The notes beneath the pieces are model-generated. The model searched no databases. It saw nothing but the letters and a program-made list of their open reading frames with translations, and was not told where the DNA came from. Positions 15,944 through 24,447 of a stretch of DNA of 35,974 bases are shown piece by piece. This DNA comes from Gammaproteobacteria bacterium (GTDB lineage Bacteria; Pseudomonadota; Gammaproteobacteria; Pseudomonadales; Azotimanducaceae): the NCBI GenBank assembly GCA_028821405.1, contig JAPPGK010000105.1, forward strand, positions 1 to 35,974. Reading direction: 5' to 3'. Numbering within the stretch: the first letter of the stretch is position 1; each line of letters starts with the position of its first letter. The translations under genes and the position numbers were made by a program.

Positions 15944-17413
15944 ATGAGCGGAATTAGTCGGAGATCGGTGTTGAGGGCGGGCACCGGGGTAGTCGTCGCA
16001 TCGTCCTTCAGTCGGCTCTGGGCCCGCGAGTCCGCGGTACCCAACACGCTGACAGCAGTCGCTGACTCAGCTACAGGTCTGCGCCTCCTCAAGCTACCCG
16101 AGGGTTTCACCTACCGTTCCTTTTCCTGGTCGGGCGATGCCATGGCAGGCGGCGCCACGACGCCCCAGAGACACGATGGCATGGCCGCCTTTCCGACCGC
16201 CGGGGATGGCGTGATGCTCCTGCGAAACCACGAGCAGACCGTTGGGCCACGGATTAGGGGGCAAAGCGTCCCTACCTACGACGATTTCGAGATTCCACCC
16301 GGCACGGAGGGGGCGCCGGACGGATTCCCGGGATTCGGAGGCGGCGTAACCGGGATTTCCTACGCTCCCGATCGGGCACCCGTGACCGTGCCGCTCCTCG
16401 CCGGGACCGCCACGAACTGTGCGGGGGGGCCGACGCCTTGGGGATCCTGGCTGACCTGCGAGGAGATCGTCCTCCGAACGAGTCGGGTTGGTGGCAAGGA
16501 CCACGGCTATGTCTTCGAAGTTCCCGCCGACGCCCGTGCGAGTGCTCGACCGATTGTCGAGATGGGTCTGTTCCGGCACGAGGCGGTCGCCGTCGACCCC
16601 AAGACGGGCATCGTCTACCTGACCGAGGACAACGGGCCGAACTCAGGCTTCTTCCGTTTCGTGCCACACAACCGGCAACCCAAACACGGCGCGCTGGAAG
16701 AAGGCGGCCGCCTCGAGATGCTCCGTGTGGTGGGCACGCCCAACGCCGACCTGCGCGCCCCGTCGACCGGCGAGGTGCATGCAGTCGATTGGGTACCGAT
16801 CGCCGAACCCGACAGCGATCCCGAGGGCTTCGCGCCGGAGGCGTTCGGTGGCAACGTCGTCAGCGCAGGAAAGTCCGGGCCGTACCTGCAGGGCGAAGCT
16901 GCCGGTGGCGCACGCTTCGCCCGTGGCGAAGGCGCCTGGTGGCACGGCGACTCGATCTACTGGGTGGACACGTCAGCCGGCGCCGCGGGCGCCGGAGCAG
17001 TCTGGATCTACGACCCTGCCAAGTCACTGCTCACCGCTTTCTATGTGTCCCCCGACGAAACCGTCGTCGACGCGCCCGACAACATCACGGTGCACGACAA
17101 CGGCCTCGTACTCGCGTGCGAAGACGGCGGCGGTCTGGTTGGTGCGTCCGGCGAAGTCGTCCGCGGAGCGCGGCTCCACGCCCTCGACAGAGAGGGCCGA
17201 TCAGTCGAAGTCGGGGAGAACAACATCGTCATTGACGAACCCATCCCGGATAGGCCGGAAATCGAACCCGGCGACTATCGCCGATCGGAATGGGCAGGCG
17301 CCACTTTCTCGCCTGACGGCAAGACCCTGTTCGTCAACATCCAAACTCCCGGCATCACGTTCGCGATCACCGGGCCTTGGGAAGCCGTTGCCTCGGGCAG
17401 GCACTCGTCCTAG
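15944..17413 (+). CDS. PhoX-family (DUF839) phosphatase-like protein, Tat-exported
   Basis: A 489-residue protein beginning with a twin-arginine signal (ISRRSVLRAGTGVVVASS), so it is exported folded. PhoX-family landmarks are LLRNHEQ, NCAGGPTPWGSWLTCEE, GLFRHEAVAVDPKTGIVYLTED, DNITVHDNGLVLACEDGG and EWAGATFSPDGKTLFVNIQ in order along a beta-propeller. PhoX enzymes hydrolyse phosphate esters using calcium and iron, with the metals held by Glu and Asp residues in these motifs and a Cys; NHE, TCEE and RHE are all present. A ribosome site AAGGA lies at about 15933-15937. It is shorter than Vibrio/Pseudomonas PhoX (600-700 residues), as in the DUF839 subgroup found in many marine bacteria, so activity on organic phosphate is likely but not certain. 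Confidence 0.85.
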   Translation: MSGISRRSVLRAGTGVVVASSFSRLWARESAVPNTLTAVADSATGLRLLKLPEGFTYRSFSWSGDAMAGGATTPQRHDGMAAFPTAGDGVMLLRNHEQTVGPRIRGQSVPTYDDFEIPPGTEGAPDGFPGFGGGVTGISYAPDRAPVTVPLLAGTATNCAGGPTPWGSWLTCEEIVLRTSRVGGKDHGYVFEVPADARASARPIVEMGLFRHEAVAVDPKTGIVYLTEDNGPNSGFFRFVPHNRQPKHGALEEGGRLEMLRVVGTPNADLRAPSTGEVHAVDWVPIAEPDSDPEGFAPEAFGGNVVSAGKSGPYLQGEAAGGARFARGEGAWWHGDSIYWVDTSAGAAGAGAVWIYDPAKSLLTAFYVSPDETVVDAPDNITVHDNGLVLACEDGGGLVGASGEVVRGARLHALDREGRSVEVGENNIVIDEPIPDRPEIEPGDYRRSEWAGATFSPDGKTLFVNIQTPGITFAITGPWEAVASGRHSS

Positions 17414-17470
17414 GGGATGTGCCCGCGACCCTGAGCCGAGACCCAACGGAGCGACGGTCGAATTACAGGT

Positions 17471-17507
17471 CCGTAGAGGATGGGCATGTCCCGTCCCGTT
17501 GCCGAGG
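17471..17507. repeat. Intergenic hairpin repeat, copy 2
   Basis: Matches 1734-1770 over 37 bases; the last part GTCCCGTCCCGTTGC is identical. The stem GGATGGG 17478-17484 pairs with CCCGTCC 17490-17496 (one wobble as RNA) around a 5-nt loop. Substitutions in the stem that keep pairing suggest the structure matters. It lies in the gap between the PhoX-family gene and the broken PQQ dehydrogenase. Confidence 0.7.
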
Positions 17508-17637
17508 TCAGGGTCCCGAACATTCCGCCAGGAGGCGAGTGGTCAATCCGGCTATGTTGTAACGGAATCGGCCTATTGCGAAGTCTCTTCTGGACGGCCG
17601 AGCAGCGTGTACACATCTGTGCGGAGACCAAACGGCC

Positions 17638-19548
17638 GAAACGTCCGATGGCTGGTCCCACTACGGCGGTTCGCTCGCCGGCGACCGCTATGCCGCCCCT
17701 TCCGAGATAACCCCGGACAGTGTCGAGCATCTCACTCGCGCGTGGGTCTACCGAACCGGCGATGCCACCGACGGCGACGGCTTCGACGGGAAGGCGTCGA
17801 AGTTCCGCGCTACGCCAATTCTCCTTGGCGGCAACTGTTCGCCTCAACCGGCTTCAACCGCGTGTTTGCCTTGGATCCGGCCACAGGCATGGAGATTTGG
17901 ACGTTCGACCCGAAGGTGGACTTCTCGAAAGCCTACAGCGAGATGTTCACGTCGCGCGGCGTGGCGGCTTGGCAGGATACTGAAGCGGTTGCGGGCCCAT
18001 GCCGCACCCGGATTTTCCTGGGCACCCTGGATGCCCGGCTCTTCGCACTTGATGGCGAAACGGGCGTTCCGTGCACCGACTTCGGTGAGGGCGGCGAAGT
18101 CGATCTGGCGGCGGACGTCTGGCGGTACCGCAAGCGCGACTACTCCGTGACGTCGCCTCCCACGGTGGTCGGGGACGCCGTCATCGTGGGTTCCGCCATC
18201 GGCGACAACGGCGCGGCGCAGCTCGAGCCCGGGGTCGTGCGGGCCTACGACGTGCGTGAAGGCACTCTCGTTTGGTCATGGGACCCGGTGCCGCGCTCGG
18301 ACGATCACGGGGGCGCCGACGGCTGGGCCACGGTCCGCCGCAACCGCACCGGCGGCGCGAACGTGTGGAGTGTCATGTCCGCCGACCCCGGGGCGGAACC
18401 TAGTATTCCTCCCCACGACCTCGCCTTCGCCGGACTTCTACGGCGGCAAGCGTCTAGGGCACAACGCCTTCGCAAACTCGGTGGTTGCCCTTAGGGCATC
18501 TAGCGGTGAGTTCGTGTGGGGCTACCAGACTGTCCGGCATGACCTGTGGGACTACGACCTCGCCGCACAGCCGCTTCTCTTCGAACACACCGCCGCCGAC
18601 GGCACGATTCGCCCTGCCGTCGCCCAGGCCACCAAGACGGGCTTCGTGTTCGTGCTGGACCGCGCAAGCGGCGAGCCGCTTCACCCGGTGGACGAGCGAG
18701 TCGTTCCGAGAAGCGATGTTCCCGGCGAGGAAGCGGCCGGGACGCAACCGTTCCCGAAGCTGCAGCTGCACGACACCGACGCGCGACCGCTTCGGTTGTG
18801 GAACTTCACGGCCGAGCATCGTGCGGCGTGCGAGAAACTCATGGCCGGCGTGCGCTACGAGGGTATTTTCACGCCACCGAGCCTTGAAGGCACGATGCTA
18901 TATCCGGGCAATCCCGGCGGTACCAACTGGGGTTCGATGGCCTACGATCGCGGTTCGCGCATCGGCTACCTGGTCGTCGCTCGTTGGCCCACCATCGTCA
19001 AATTGATTCCACGGCGGGAGTTCAACGCGGCCGAGCGCAGAGGCACTCTGAACGGTGCTTCGGCACAACACACCGAACAGGGCGGCACGCCCTACGGAAT
19101 GGCACGCACGGACCTCGCTCACAACCACCTGCCATGCCTCGAAGGTCCCTGGTCGACACTCGTGGCGGTTGACCTGGATGCCGGCGAGGTTCTGTGGGAA
19201 CGTCCAGTCGGCACGACGCCCTGGGTCGACATCGGCGAGCGCGCCTCGAAATGGGGATACCTCAGCAAAGGCGGTCCAATGGTCACGGAGGGCGGTGTCG
19301 TGTTCCTGGCGACGACCTACGACAACACGTTACGGGCCTTCGACGGTGTCGGAGGCAACGAGCTATGGACCCGGGAACTGCCGGCCGGTGCGCATTCGAC
19401 CCCCATGGGCTACCGGCAGGGTGGCATGGACTACGTCGTGGTGACAGCGGGCGGAGATCTCACGTCGGGCGAGGGGCGGGGCGATCACGTGATTGCTTTC
19501 CGGCTGGCTGCCGGCACACCATCGGATGTAGGTGAAGCGCAGGACTGA
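17638..19548 (+). pseudogene. PQQ-dependent dehydrogenase (quinoprotein glucose-dehydrogenase type), interrupted by two frameshifts
   Basis: Three joined frames give a quinoprotein of about 635 residues. The parts are DGWSHYGGSLAGDRYAAPSE onward (17647-about 17830), FASTGFNRVFALDPATG...DYSVTSPPTVVGD (to about 18390), and DFYGGKRLGHNAFANSVVAL...GEGRGDHVIAFRL to the stop at 19548. The tryptophan-docking beta-propeller blades of PQQ enzymes are clear. The first shift is a missing base in GGCAACTGTTC (about 17830; AACCTG expected). The second is an extra G in CCCCGGGG (18386-18393), which restores the original frame. Both fall in short homopolymers and the middle part is well preserved, so assembly error or a very recent mutation are both possible. 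No start codon or signal peptide is found in frame back to the stop at 17560. Confidence 0.75.
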
Positions 19549-19602
19549 AACAAGATGGGATGCAATCATGCCGTCCGCCACCTGCACCCCCGTTCGTAGA
19601 CG

Positions 19603-20607
19603 TCACCTAGCCTGAGGTTCATCCACGTAGGTCGGGACGCCTTCTTCCTCAAAGATCGCGTCGATTGCCTGCCGGTCGTCCTCGCTCAACTGCCAGTCAG
19701 CCGCTGCGGTGTTCTCTTCCAGTTCGCGTTCGTCTCGCATGCCGACCAAGGCGACAGTGAGGGCCGGGTTGCCCAGTACCCAGGCGATGGCCAGTTGGGC
19801 GACGGATTTGCCGTGGTCGGCGGCGAAGGACTTGAGCTTGTCGACGACTCGAAGCTCGGCGCGGAAGTGCTCGCCCTCGAAGAGCGGCAGGCCGAACGCC
19901 TTGCCGCCGCTGCGCCAGTCCCAGTCCACGAAGGTGGTCTCGGGTGTCATCGCGCCCGTCAGGAGGCCGAACCCCAAGCTGCCATAGGACATGAAGCCGA
20001 TTCCGGCCTCGCCGCAGAACGGCAGGACGTCGGCCTCCATGCGGCGGTCGAACAGGTGATAGCCGACCTGGTTGGCGGTCAGATGCCCGTGCTGTTCGCA
20101 CTCGCGCATCATTGGCACGTCGTAGTTCGAGACGCCGTAGTGGCGGATCTTTCCGGCATGCTTAAGGGCTTCCAAGGCGCCGACGGTGTCTTCGTGGGGC
20201 GTCTTGTGGTCCGGCCAGTGGATCAGCAGCAGATCGATGTAGTCGGTGTCTAGCCGACGCAGGCAATCCTCGGCATGAGCGGTGATGTGAGCGGGAGAGG
20301 CATTGCGACCCGTGACGGCTGACCGCCCGCGCGTGTCGTCGTCCCGGTAGGCGAATCCGACCTTGGTGACCACGACGACGTCCTTACGCCTCGCTCCCAG
20401 ACCTTGGGCAAGCAACTCCTCCGACGTGAATGGTCCGTAGACTTCGGCAGTGTCGAACAGGGTGATGCCATGGTCGACGGCCATTTCGACGGCGCGGACG
20501 GCCGCCTTGAGGTCGATATCGCCGTATTGGGTGCCGCCCATTTCCCAGGTGCCGAAGCCGACCACCGAGCAGGCGAGGTCGGTATTGCCGAAGTTGCGGT
20601 GTTCCAT
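19603..20607 (-). CDS. Aldo/keto reductase
   Basis: A 334-residue NADP-dependent oxidoreductase of the aldo-keto reductase superfamily. It has the (beta/alpha)8-barrel signature with the catalytic tetrad: Asp and Tyr in TLFDTAEVYGPFTSEELL, Lys in VVVVTKVGF, and His in IDLLLIHWPD. Cofactor-binding regions are SNYDVPMM, YGSLGFGLLTG and GMRDERELEENTAA near the C-terminus. It is likely to reduce an aldehyde or ketone, or oxidise a sugar; the closest general type is the YajO/IolS-like group. It faces the PQQ gene convergently and is followed upstream on the same strand by a small membrane-protein gene 25 bp away. Confidence 0.9.
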   Translation of the reverse strand: MEHRNFGNTDLACSVVGFGTWEMGGTQYGDIDLKAAVRAVEMAVDHGITLFDTAEVYGPFTSEELLAQGLGARRKDVVVVTKVGFAYRDDDTRGRSAVTGRNASPAHITAHAEDCLRRLDTDYIDLLLIHWPDHKTPHEDTVGALEALKHAGKIRHYGVSNYDVPMMRECEQHGHLTANQVGYHLFDRRMEADVLPFCGEAGIGFMSYGSLGFGLLTGAMTPETTFVDWDWRSGGKAFGLPLFEGEHFRAELRVVDKLKSFAADHGKSVAQLAIAWVLGNPALTVALVGMRDERELEENTAAADWQLSEDDRQAIDAIFEEEGVPTYVDEPQAR

Positions 20608-20632
20608 GAGAGCCTTCCGATGAACCGGCTAA

Positions 20633-20941
20633 CTACGCCCTTCTCCTCGAGACGCGTTTGACGATTGCGTGAATCGGCACGGCCAGTACCGCCACGACGA
20701 TCGATACGACCGTGATCGCGACGATCAATCCCATCACCGGAATCAGGACGACCGCGAGCAACAACCCGATCGGCACCATCACGGCCAGTATGACCAACGC
20801 GATTGGCACGGCCAAAGGCAACGCGACCAGTGCGCCAACCAGTGTCTCGGGCAACGCCGCCAACGCCTTTGGCTTCGTCGCGGCCAAGACCACCACTGCA
20901 CCGACAGCAATCCCGACCAGCACCCATGCCCAAGGTTCCAT
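20633..20941 (-). CDS. Small hydrophobic membrane protein, unknown function
   Basis: A 102-residue protein built almost wholly of Ala, Val, Leu and Ile, with three or four transmembrane segments (about residues 3-21, 33-55, 57-73, 75-93). Short polar turns such as TKPKALAALPE and a basic C-terminus (HAIVKRVSRRRA) probably face the cytoplasm. No family is recognised. It precedes the aldo/keto reductase on the same strand with a 25-bp gap and may be co-transcribed with it. The continuous hydrophobic pattern supports a real protein over a chance frame. Confidence 0.65.
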   Translation of the reverse strand: MEPWAWVLVGIAVGAVVVLAATKPKALAALPETLVGALVALPLAVPIALVILAVMVPIGLLLAVVLIPVMGLIVAITVVSIVVAVLAVPIHAIVKRVSRRRA

Positions 20942-21060
20942 GCTGCCCCCATTTGTTGGTCGAGGGCCTGATGATACGCCATGCAGGGGGCAGCCCGTGC
21001 GAAGGGCGGATCTGAATGGGCGACCGCGTGGTTGTGGCTGCGGTCTTGGCGGTCAACCGA

Positions 21061-21807
21061 TCAATCGTCCATCACCCGCAGGTGGGATTCCACCGACGGC
21101 GGCGCCATGAGTCGTCGTTGTCGATCGGTCGCCTCGGGGAAGCCTGCGGGATCGTACGGCCGCTTGGCCCACGTCGAATGGGGCGGGCTGTACTTGTACA
21201 GAAGAGTGCGGCGTTCGTGCTCGGCGTTCCAGGCCGTGGTGCCATGGATCAGCGCTTCGGTGAAGATCAGGACGTCGCCCGCGGCCATGGTCGGCTGGAC
21301 AACCCAGTCCTCCCTGCGTTCGAAGCGCGCGACGTCTCTCGGCATGTGCTGGAGGAAATTCGACTTGTGGCTGCCGGGGACGCAGGCGAAGCCGCCGTCG
21401 CCGGGGCCGACATCCGTGAGGTTCCAGGTGGCCACGGTCAGACCGTTGCGCATCACCCCGTCGTGGTACCGGTACCAGTGGTCGGACTCGTACCGCCACG
21501 GGCCGCCGTGGAGGGTGTTCGAACCAGCGCCCTTGCGCATGAAGATGCAGTAGTCGTGGTCGATGCGCAGGCGAGAGCCGACCAGCTCGACGAGATAGGG
21601 CAGCAGCTTGTCGTGATCCATGAGGTCGACGAATTGCTGCCCCCAGGAGGAGATGCCGTTGAACCGTCGGAATGGCCCGTCCTCCGGCTGCCGGGGCCAG
21701 ATTTCGTCCGCGTGTCGGATGAGTTCCTCGCACTCGTCCCGGCTCAATACGTGGGGTACGACGACGAATCCGCGGAGGTCGAATAGGAACTTCTCCTCGT
21801 CCGTCAG
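21061..21807 (-). CDS. Phytanoyl-CoA dioxygenase (PhyH) family protein, unusual start
   Basis: A protein of about 248 residues of the PhyH Fe(II)/2-oxoglutarate-dependent oxygenase family. Typical segments are LHGGPWRYESD, VATWNLTDVGPGDGGFACVPGSH and AGDVLIFTEALIHGTTAW (distal His). The N-terminal sequence TDEEKFLFDLRGFVVVPHVLS is what this family normally begins with, but it lies upstream of the first conventional start codon (TTG 21747). No ATG, GTG or TTG is in frame between there and the TAG near 21873. The best fit is a CTG start at 21807, or an ATG lost by mutation. The substrate is unknown. The gene diverges from the toxin-antitoxin pair. Confidence 0.8.
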   Translation of the reverse strand: MTDEEKFLFDLRGFVVVPHVLSRDECEELIRHADEIWPRQPEDGPFRRFNGISSWGQQFVDLMDHDKLLPYLVELVGSRLRIDHDYCIFMRKGAGSNTLHGGPWRYESDHWYRYHDGVMRNGLTVATWNLTDVGPGDGGFACVPGSHKSNFLQHMPRDVARFERREDWVVQPTMAAGDVLIFTEALIHGTTAWNAEHERRTLLYKYSPPHSTWAKRPYDPAGFPEATDRQRRLMAPPSVESHLRVMDD

Positions 21808-21926
21808 CGCGCTGCTGCGCTCAGGGGCACTCTTGGGTTCGATGACGCTAGCCGGCGTTCGTTTGATTCGAGCCTATGTCATCCAGCCGGGCTGTTCCAT
21901 GGCCAGTTCGGCCAGTTCAAGACCTA

Positions 21927-21954
21927 TTGACATGCGTACGTAATCCCGTACTTT
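21927..21954 (+). promoter_or_regulatory. Likely sigma-70 promoter of the toxin-antitoxin pair
   Basis: TTGACA at 21927-21932 and TACTTT at 21949-21954 are separated by 16 bp. The spacer contains repeated CGTA/GTAC elements (GCGTACGTAATCCCGTAC) that could be bound by the antitoxin for autorepression. A strong AGGAGG ribosome site at 21967-21972 precedes the antitoxin ATG. Confidence 0.55.
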
Positions 21955-21976
21955 ATGGGGGAATTGAGGAGGCCCA

Positions 21977-22219
21977 ATGGCACCGATGACCGCAACCGAG
22001 GCTCGCGCCAATTTGTATCGGCTTATCGACGAGACCGCCGCATCACACGAGCCCTTGCTGATCTCCGGCAAGAGGAACTCAGCCGTGCTCGTGTCCGAGG
22101 AAGACTGGGCGGCCATCCAAGAAACGCTGTTCCTGCTTTCTGTTCCGGGCATGCGCGAGTCCATCCGGGAAGGACTGGCCACCAACGTCGAGGACTGCGA
22201 CGAGGCCCTTGATTGGTGA
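21977..22219 (+). CDS. Antitoxin, YefM/Phd family
   Basis: An 80-residue antitoxin. The N-terminal Phd/YefM DNA-binding fold is marked by MTATEARANLYRLIDET, followed by EPLLISGKRNSAVLVSEEDW, the signature of this family. The C-terminal acidic segment (TNVEDCDEALDW) would wrap and inhibit the toxin. It is expected to repress its own promoter together with the toxin. The stop overlaps the toxin GTG start (GTGA), the usual arrangement for coupled expression. Confidence 0.92.
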   Translation: MAPMTATEARANLYRLIDETAASHEPLLISGKRNSAVLVSEEDWAAIQETLFLLSVPGMRESIREGLATNVEDCDEALDW

Positions 22220-22479
22220 GTTGGCGGCTTGTCTACACCAAGCAAGCCCAGCGCGACGCAAAGAAACTAAGCGCAAGCGGACTGAAGCCAAAGACCGAAG
22301 AGCTGATGGCGCTCATAGCCGAGAATCCCTACCGCAAACCCCCGCCGTTCGAGAAACCCGTCGGCGATCTCAGCGGCGCGTACTCGCGACGGATCAACAT
22401 CCAGCATCGCCTGGTGTACGAAGTCTTGGATAAGGATCGCGTCGTCAAGGTCTTGCGGATGTGGACGCATTACGAATAA
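22216..22479 (+). CDS. Toxin, YoeB/Txe-family mRNA endonuclease
   Basis: An 87-residue basic protein of the RelE/YoeB superfamily, which cuts mRNA at the ribosomal A site. Family landmarks are WRLVYTKQAQRDAKKL at the N-terminus, ENPYRKPPPFEKPVGDLSG with the catalytic-type Glu, then AYSRRINIQHRLVYEV with the conserved Arg, and the C-terminal WTHYE with the His-Tyr pair essential in YoeB. All key residues are present, so it should be active. GTG at 22216 is preferred over TTG 22213 because it gives a four-base overlap with the antitoxin stop. Confidence 0.92.
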   Translation: MSWRLVYTKQAQRDAKKLSASGLKPKTEELMALIAENPYRKPPPFEKPVGDLSGAYSRRINIQHRLVYEVLDKDRVVKVLRMWTHYE

Positions 22480-22523
22480 GCCGGTCGTCGCGTCGCGGCG
22501 GGCTTCGCCCCGACCCCCAAGTG

Positions 22524-23309
22524 CTACGGTCTGACTCCGGTGACGAGAAACTGCGGAAGACAAAACAGATAGCGGTCGGAAGCTACCGCCGCTTCCGCCT
22601 CGCCTAGCATGGCGTCGACCTCGCCGGCGGAGATCGCATCGAAGGCACTTGCGTAGCTCGCCATGTTGCGCAGCACGAACAGGCTGCCGCCCGCCGTGTC
22701 CACGCCGGCCTGCACGCGCACCTCGACATCGTCGAACCCGGCATCGATCACTTGGGCGCGCAGCTTGCGACCGATCTCCGGTTCCTTGAACGCCGGCGCC
22801 GCCGCTTCGAAGAAACGTCGCGTGCGTTCCCTGCCCCAGGGTTCCACGGCGACGAATCCCCAGTCGCTGTCGATCAGCAGGAAGCGACCACCCGGTTCCA
22901 GTACCCGGCGGAACTCGGCGAGGGTGGTCTGGACATCCGGAACGTATTCGAGGACGTTCTTGCAGAGCAGGCGATCCACGGTGGCGTCGTCGAGTGGAAT
23001 TCGGTCGCCGTCGACTAGGTGAAAGGAGATGTTGTCCGATCTCGAATTCCGATTCGACGCGTTCGTGACGAAGCTGGCGTTGAGATCGACGCCGTAGGCC
23101 CGCCCGTTTGATCCGACGATCCCCGCCATTCCCTCGGTCACGAAACCCGGACCGCAGCCGTAGTCCAGCACCCGTGATCCGGGGCGAAGATCGAGCGGGG
23201 CGAGCAGCGCTTCGTGGCCTTCCCGCCACACGAACATGCGCTCGTAGCGCGCAACGCGTTCGTCGTCGATTTCCCGCCAATGGTCGGTGTAGAACGTGTT
23301 CTCGGACAC
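22524..23309 (-). CDS. Class I SAM-dependent methyltransferase
   Basis: A 261-residue methyltransferase. Motif I is RVLDYGCGPGFVTEGMA (about residues 46-62) for S-adenosylmethionine binding. The acidic loop GVDLNASF, then LVDGDRIPLDDATVDRLLCKNVLEYV and the post-motif RRVLEPGGRFLLIDSDWGFVAV follow in Methyltransf_11 order. The C-terminal half (FDDVEVRVQAG, LFVLRNMASYA) is a substrate cap like those in small-molecule methyltransferases. The start is GTG 23309, four bases after the stop of the amidohydrolase, so the two are co-transcribed. The substrate is not deducible. Confidence 0.87.
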   Translation of the reverse strand: MSENTFYTDHWREIDDERVARYERMFVWREGHEALLAPLDLRPGSRVLDYGCGPGFVTEGMAGIVGSNGRAYGVDLNASFVTNASNRNSRSDNISFHLVDGDRIPLDDATVDRLLCKNVLEYVPDVQTTLAEFRRVLEPGGRFLLIDSDWGFVAVEPWGRERTRRFFEAAAPAFKEPEIGRKLRAQVIDAGFDDVEVRVQAGVDTAGGSLFVLRNMASYASAFDAISAGEVDAMLGEAEAAVASDRYLFCLPQFLVTGVRP

Positions 23310-23313
23310 GGTC

Positions 23314-24339
23314 TTATTCGCCGGAGGCGACCCGCGGGAGGCGATAGACCCTTGCCGCGGTCCCGCTGAACATTGCAGCCTTTTCGGTTTCGCTCAAGCC
23401 CATCTTCCGGGCGATGCGTTTCATCAGGTTCCAGAGGGTACGGTAGGAAACGCATTCCTTGTCCACGGGGAAGTTGCTTTCGAACATGCAACGGTCCGGT
23501 CCGAACGCCTCGATCACATAGCGATAGTAGGGATAGAGCAGATCGCAAAGCGCCTCGGATCCCAAGGGGCCTTCTTTCCGTTGGTGCATGTGAAACGGCG
23601 GTTCCCAATCCCAGCCGACCCGCTGCTGGGCACCGCCGCACTTCATGACGACGTTGGGATAGCCGGCGATGGAATCGATGCACGCCTGCCATCGGGCCAT
23701 CGCCTCGCCGTCCGCCTCCGGATCGATCTTTCCGCCGAGGTGGTTGACGATGATCGGCACCTCCGGGTTTGCGGCGGCAAGCTTGGCGAGCGTAGGCAGG
23801 CGCTCGTAGTCCGGCGAGTAGTTGTCGAAGCTCAGGCTGTGCTTGCCGAGTAGCGCGTAGCCCTCCTGGAACGTTGCGTTGAGGTCCGACGGAAAGCGGC
23901 TGCGGATGCCGCGGAAGTTGGGCGAGGCGGCCAGATGCGCCTCGAGCACCGCCTCTGCGGCCGCGCCGAGACGGAGATCGGCGGTGCTGAAGATCCCGGT
24001 GCAAAGACGTGCGCTGCCATACTTTCCGGAGCGGCTCATCGCGGCGATGCCGTGGACGAACTCCGTCTCACCGACGCAACGCATCTCCTCGGGACCGTCG
24101 GCCCGGTAGAACGCGCCGCACTGGGCGAAGACCGTCTGCACCACGTTGTGGCCGGATGCCCGGATCTCCTCGGACATCTCTTCGCAGAGGTAGACGTTCT
24201 GCTCCCAAGGCGCGCCTTCCCCGCGCATATCCCACAAGTGGTGGTGGGGATCGATGATCGGGAGGTCCGGCTCCAGCACGTCTTCCGGCCGCTCCTGGGC
24301 CAGCCACGCCTCCAACGGGGCGTTCTCGGCGTAGGGCAT
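23314..24339 (-). CDS. Amidohydrolase 2 family metal-dependent hydrolase
   Basis: A 341-residue TIM-barrel hydrolase of the amidohydrolase-2 family (COG3618-like, the lactonase/decarboxylase group). Near the N-terminus is IIDPHHHLWDMRG, the HxH metal site. FRGIRSRF, VPIIVNHLGGKIDP with the third His, VVMKCGGAQQRVG and DRCMFESNFPVDK with the catalytic acidic residue complete the pattern. Members hydrolyse lactones such as sugar lactones or decarboxylate aromatic acids. The ATG at 24339 (after GGAGCA) is chosen; the open frame extends to 24675, but that part is antisense to the next gene and lacks homology. It heads a two-gene unit with the methyltransferase. Confidence 0.87.
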   Translation of the reverse strand: MPYAENAPLEAWLAQERPEDVLEPDLPIIDPHHHLWDMRGEGAPWEQNVYLCEEMSEEIRASGHNVVQTVFAQCGAFYRADGPEEMRCVGETEFVHGIAAMSRSGKYGSARLCTGIFSTADLRLGAAAEAVLEAHLAASPNFRGIRSRFPSDLNATFQEGYALLGKHSLSFDNYSPDYERLPTLAKLAAANPEVPIIVNHLGGKIDPEADGEAMARWQACIDSIAGYPNVVMKCGGAQQRVGWDWEPPFHMHQRKEGPLGSEALCDLLYPYYRYVIEAFGPDRCMFESNFPVDKECVSYRTLWNLMKRIARKMGLSETEKAAMFSGTAARVYRLPRVASGE

Positions 24340-24447
24340 CGCAATTGCTCCATGTTCTTCGGGTTCGCTTGCGCCAAACGATACCGAACAGAGGACCCCA
24401 AAGTCGTGGAGTATGCTGTCACGTTGATCGGAACGGATCGGAATCGG

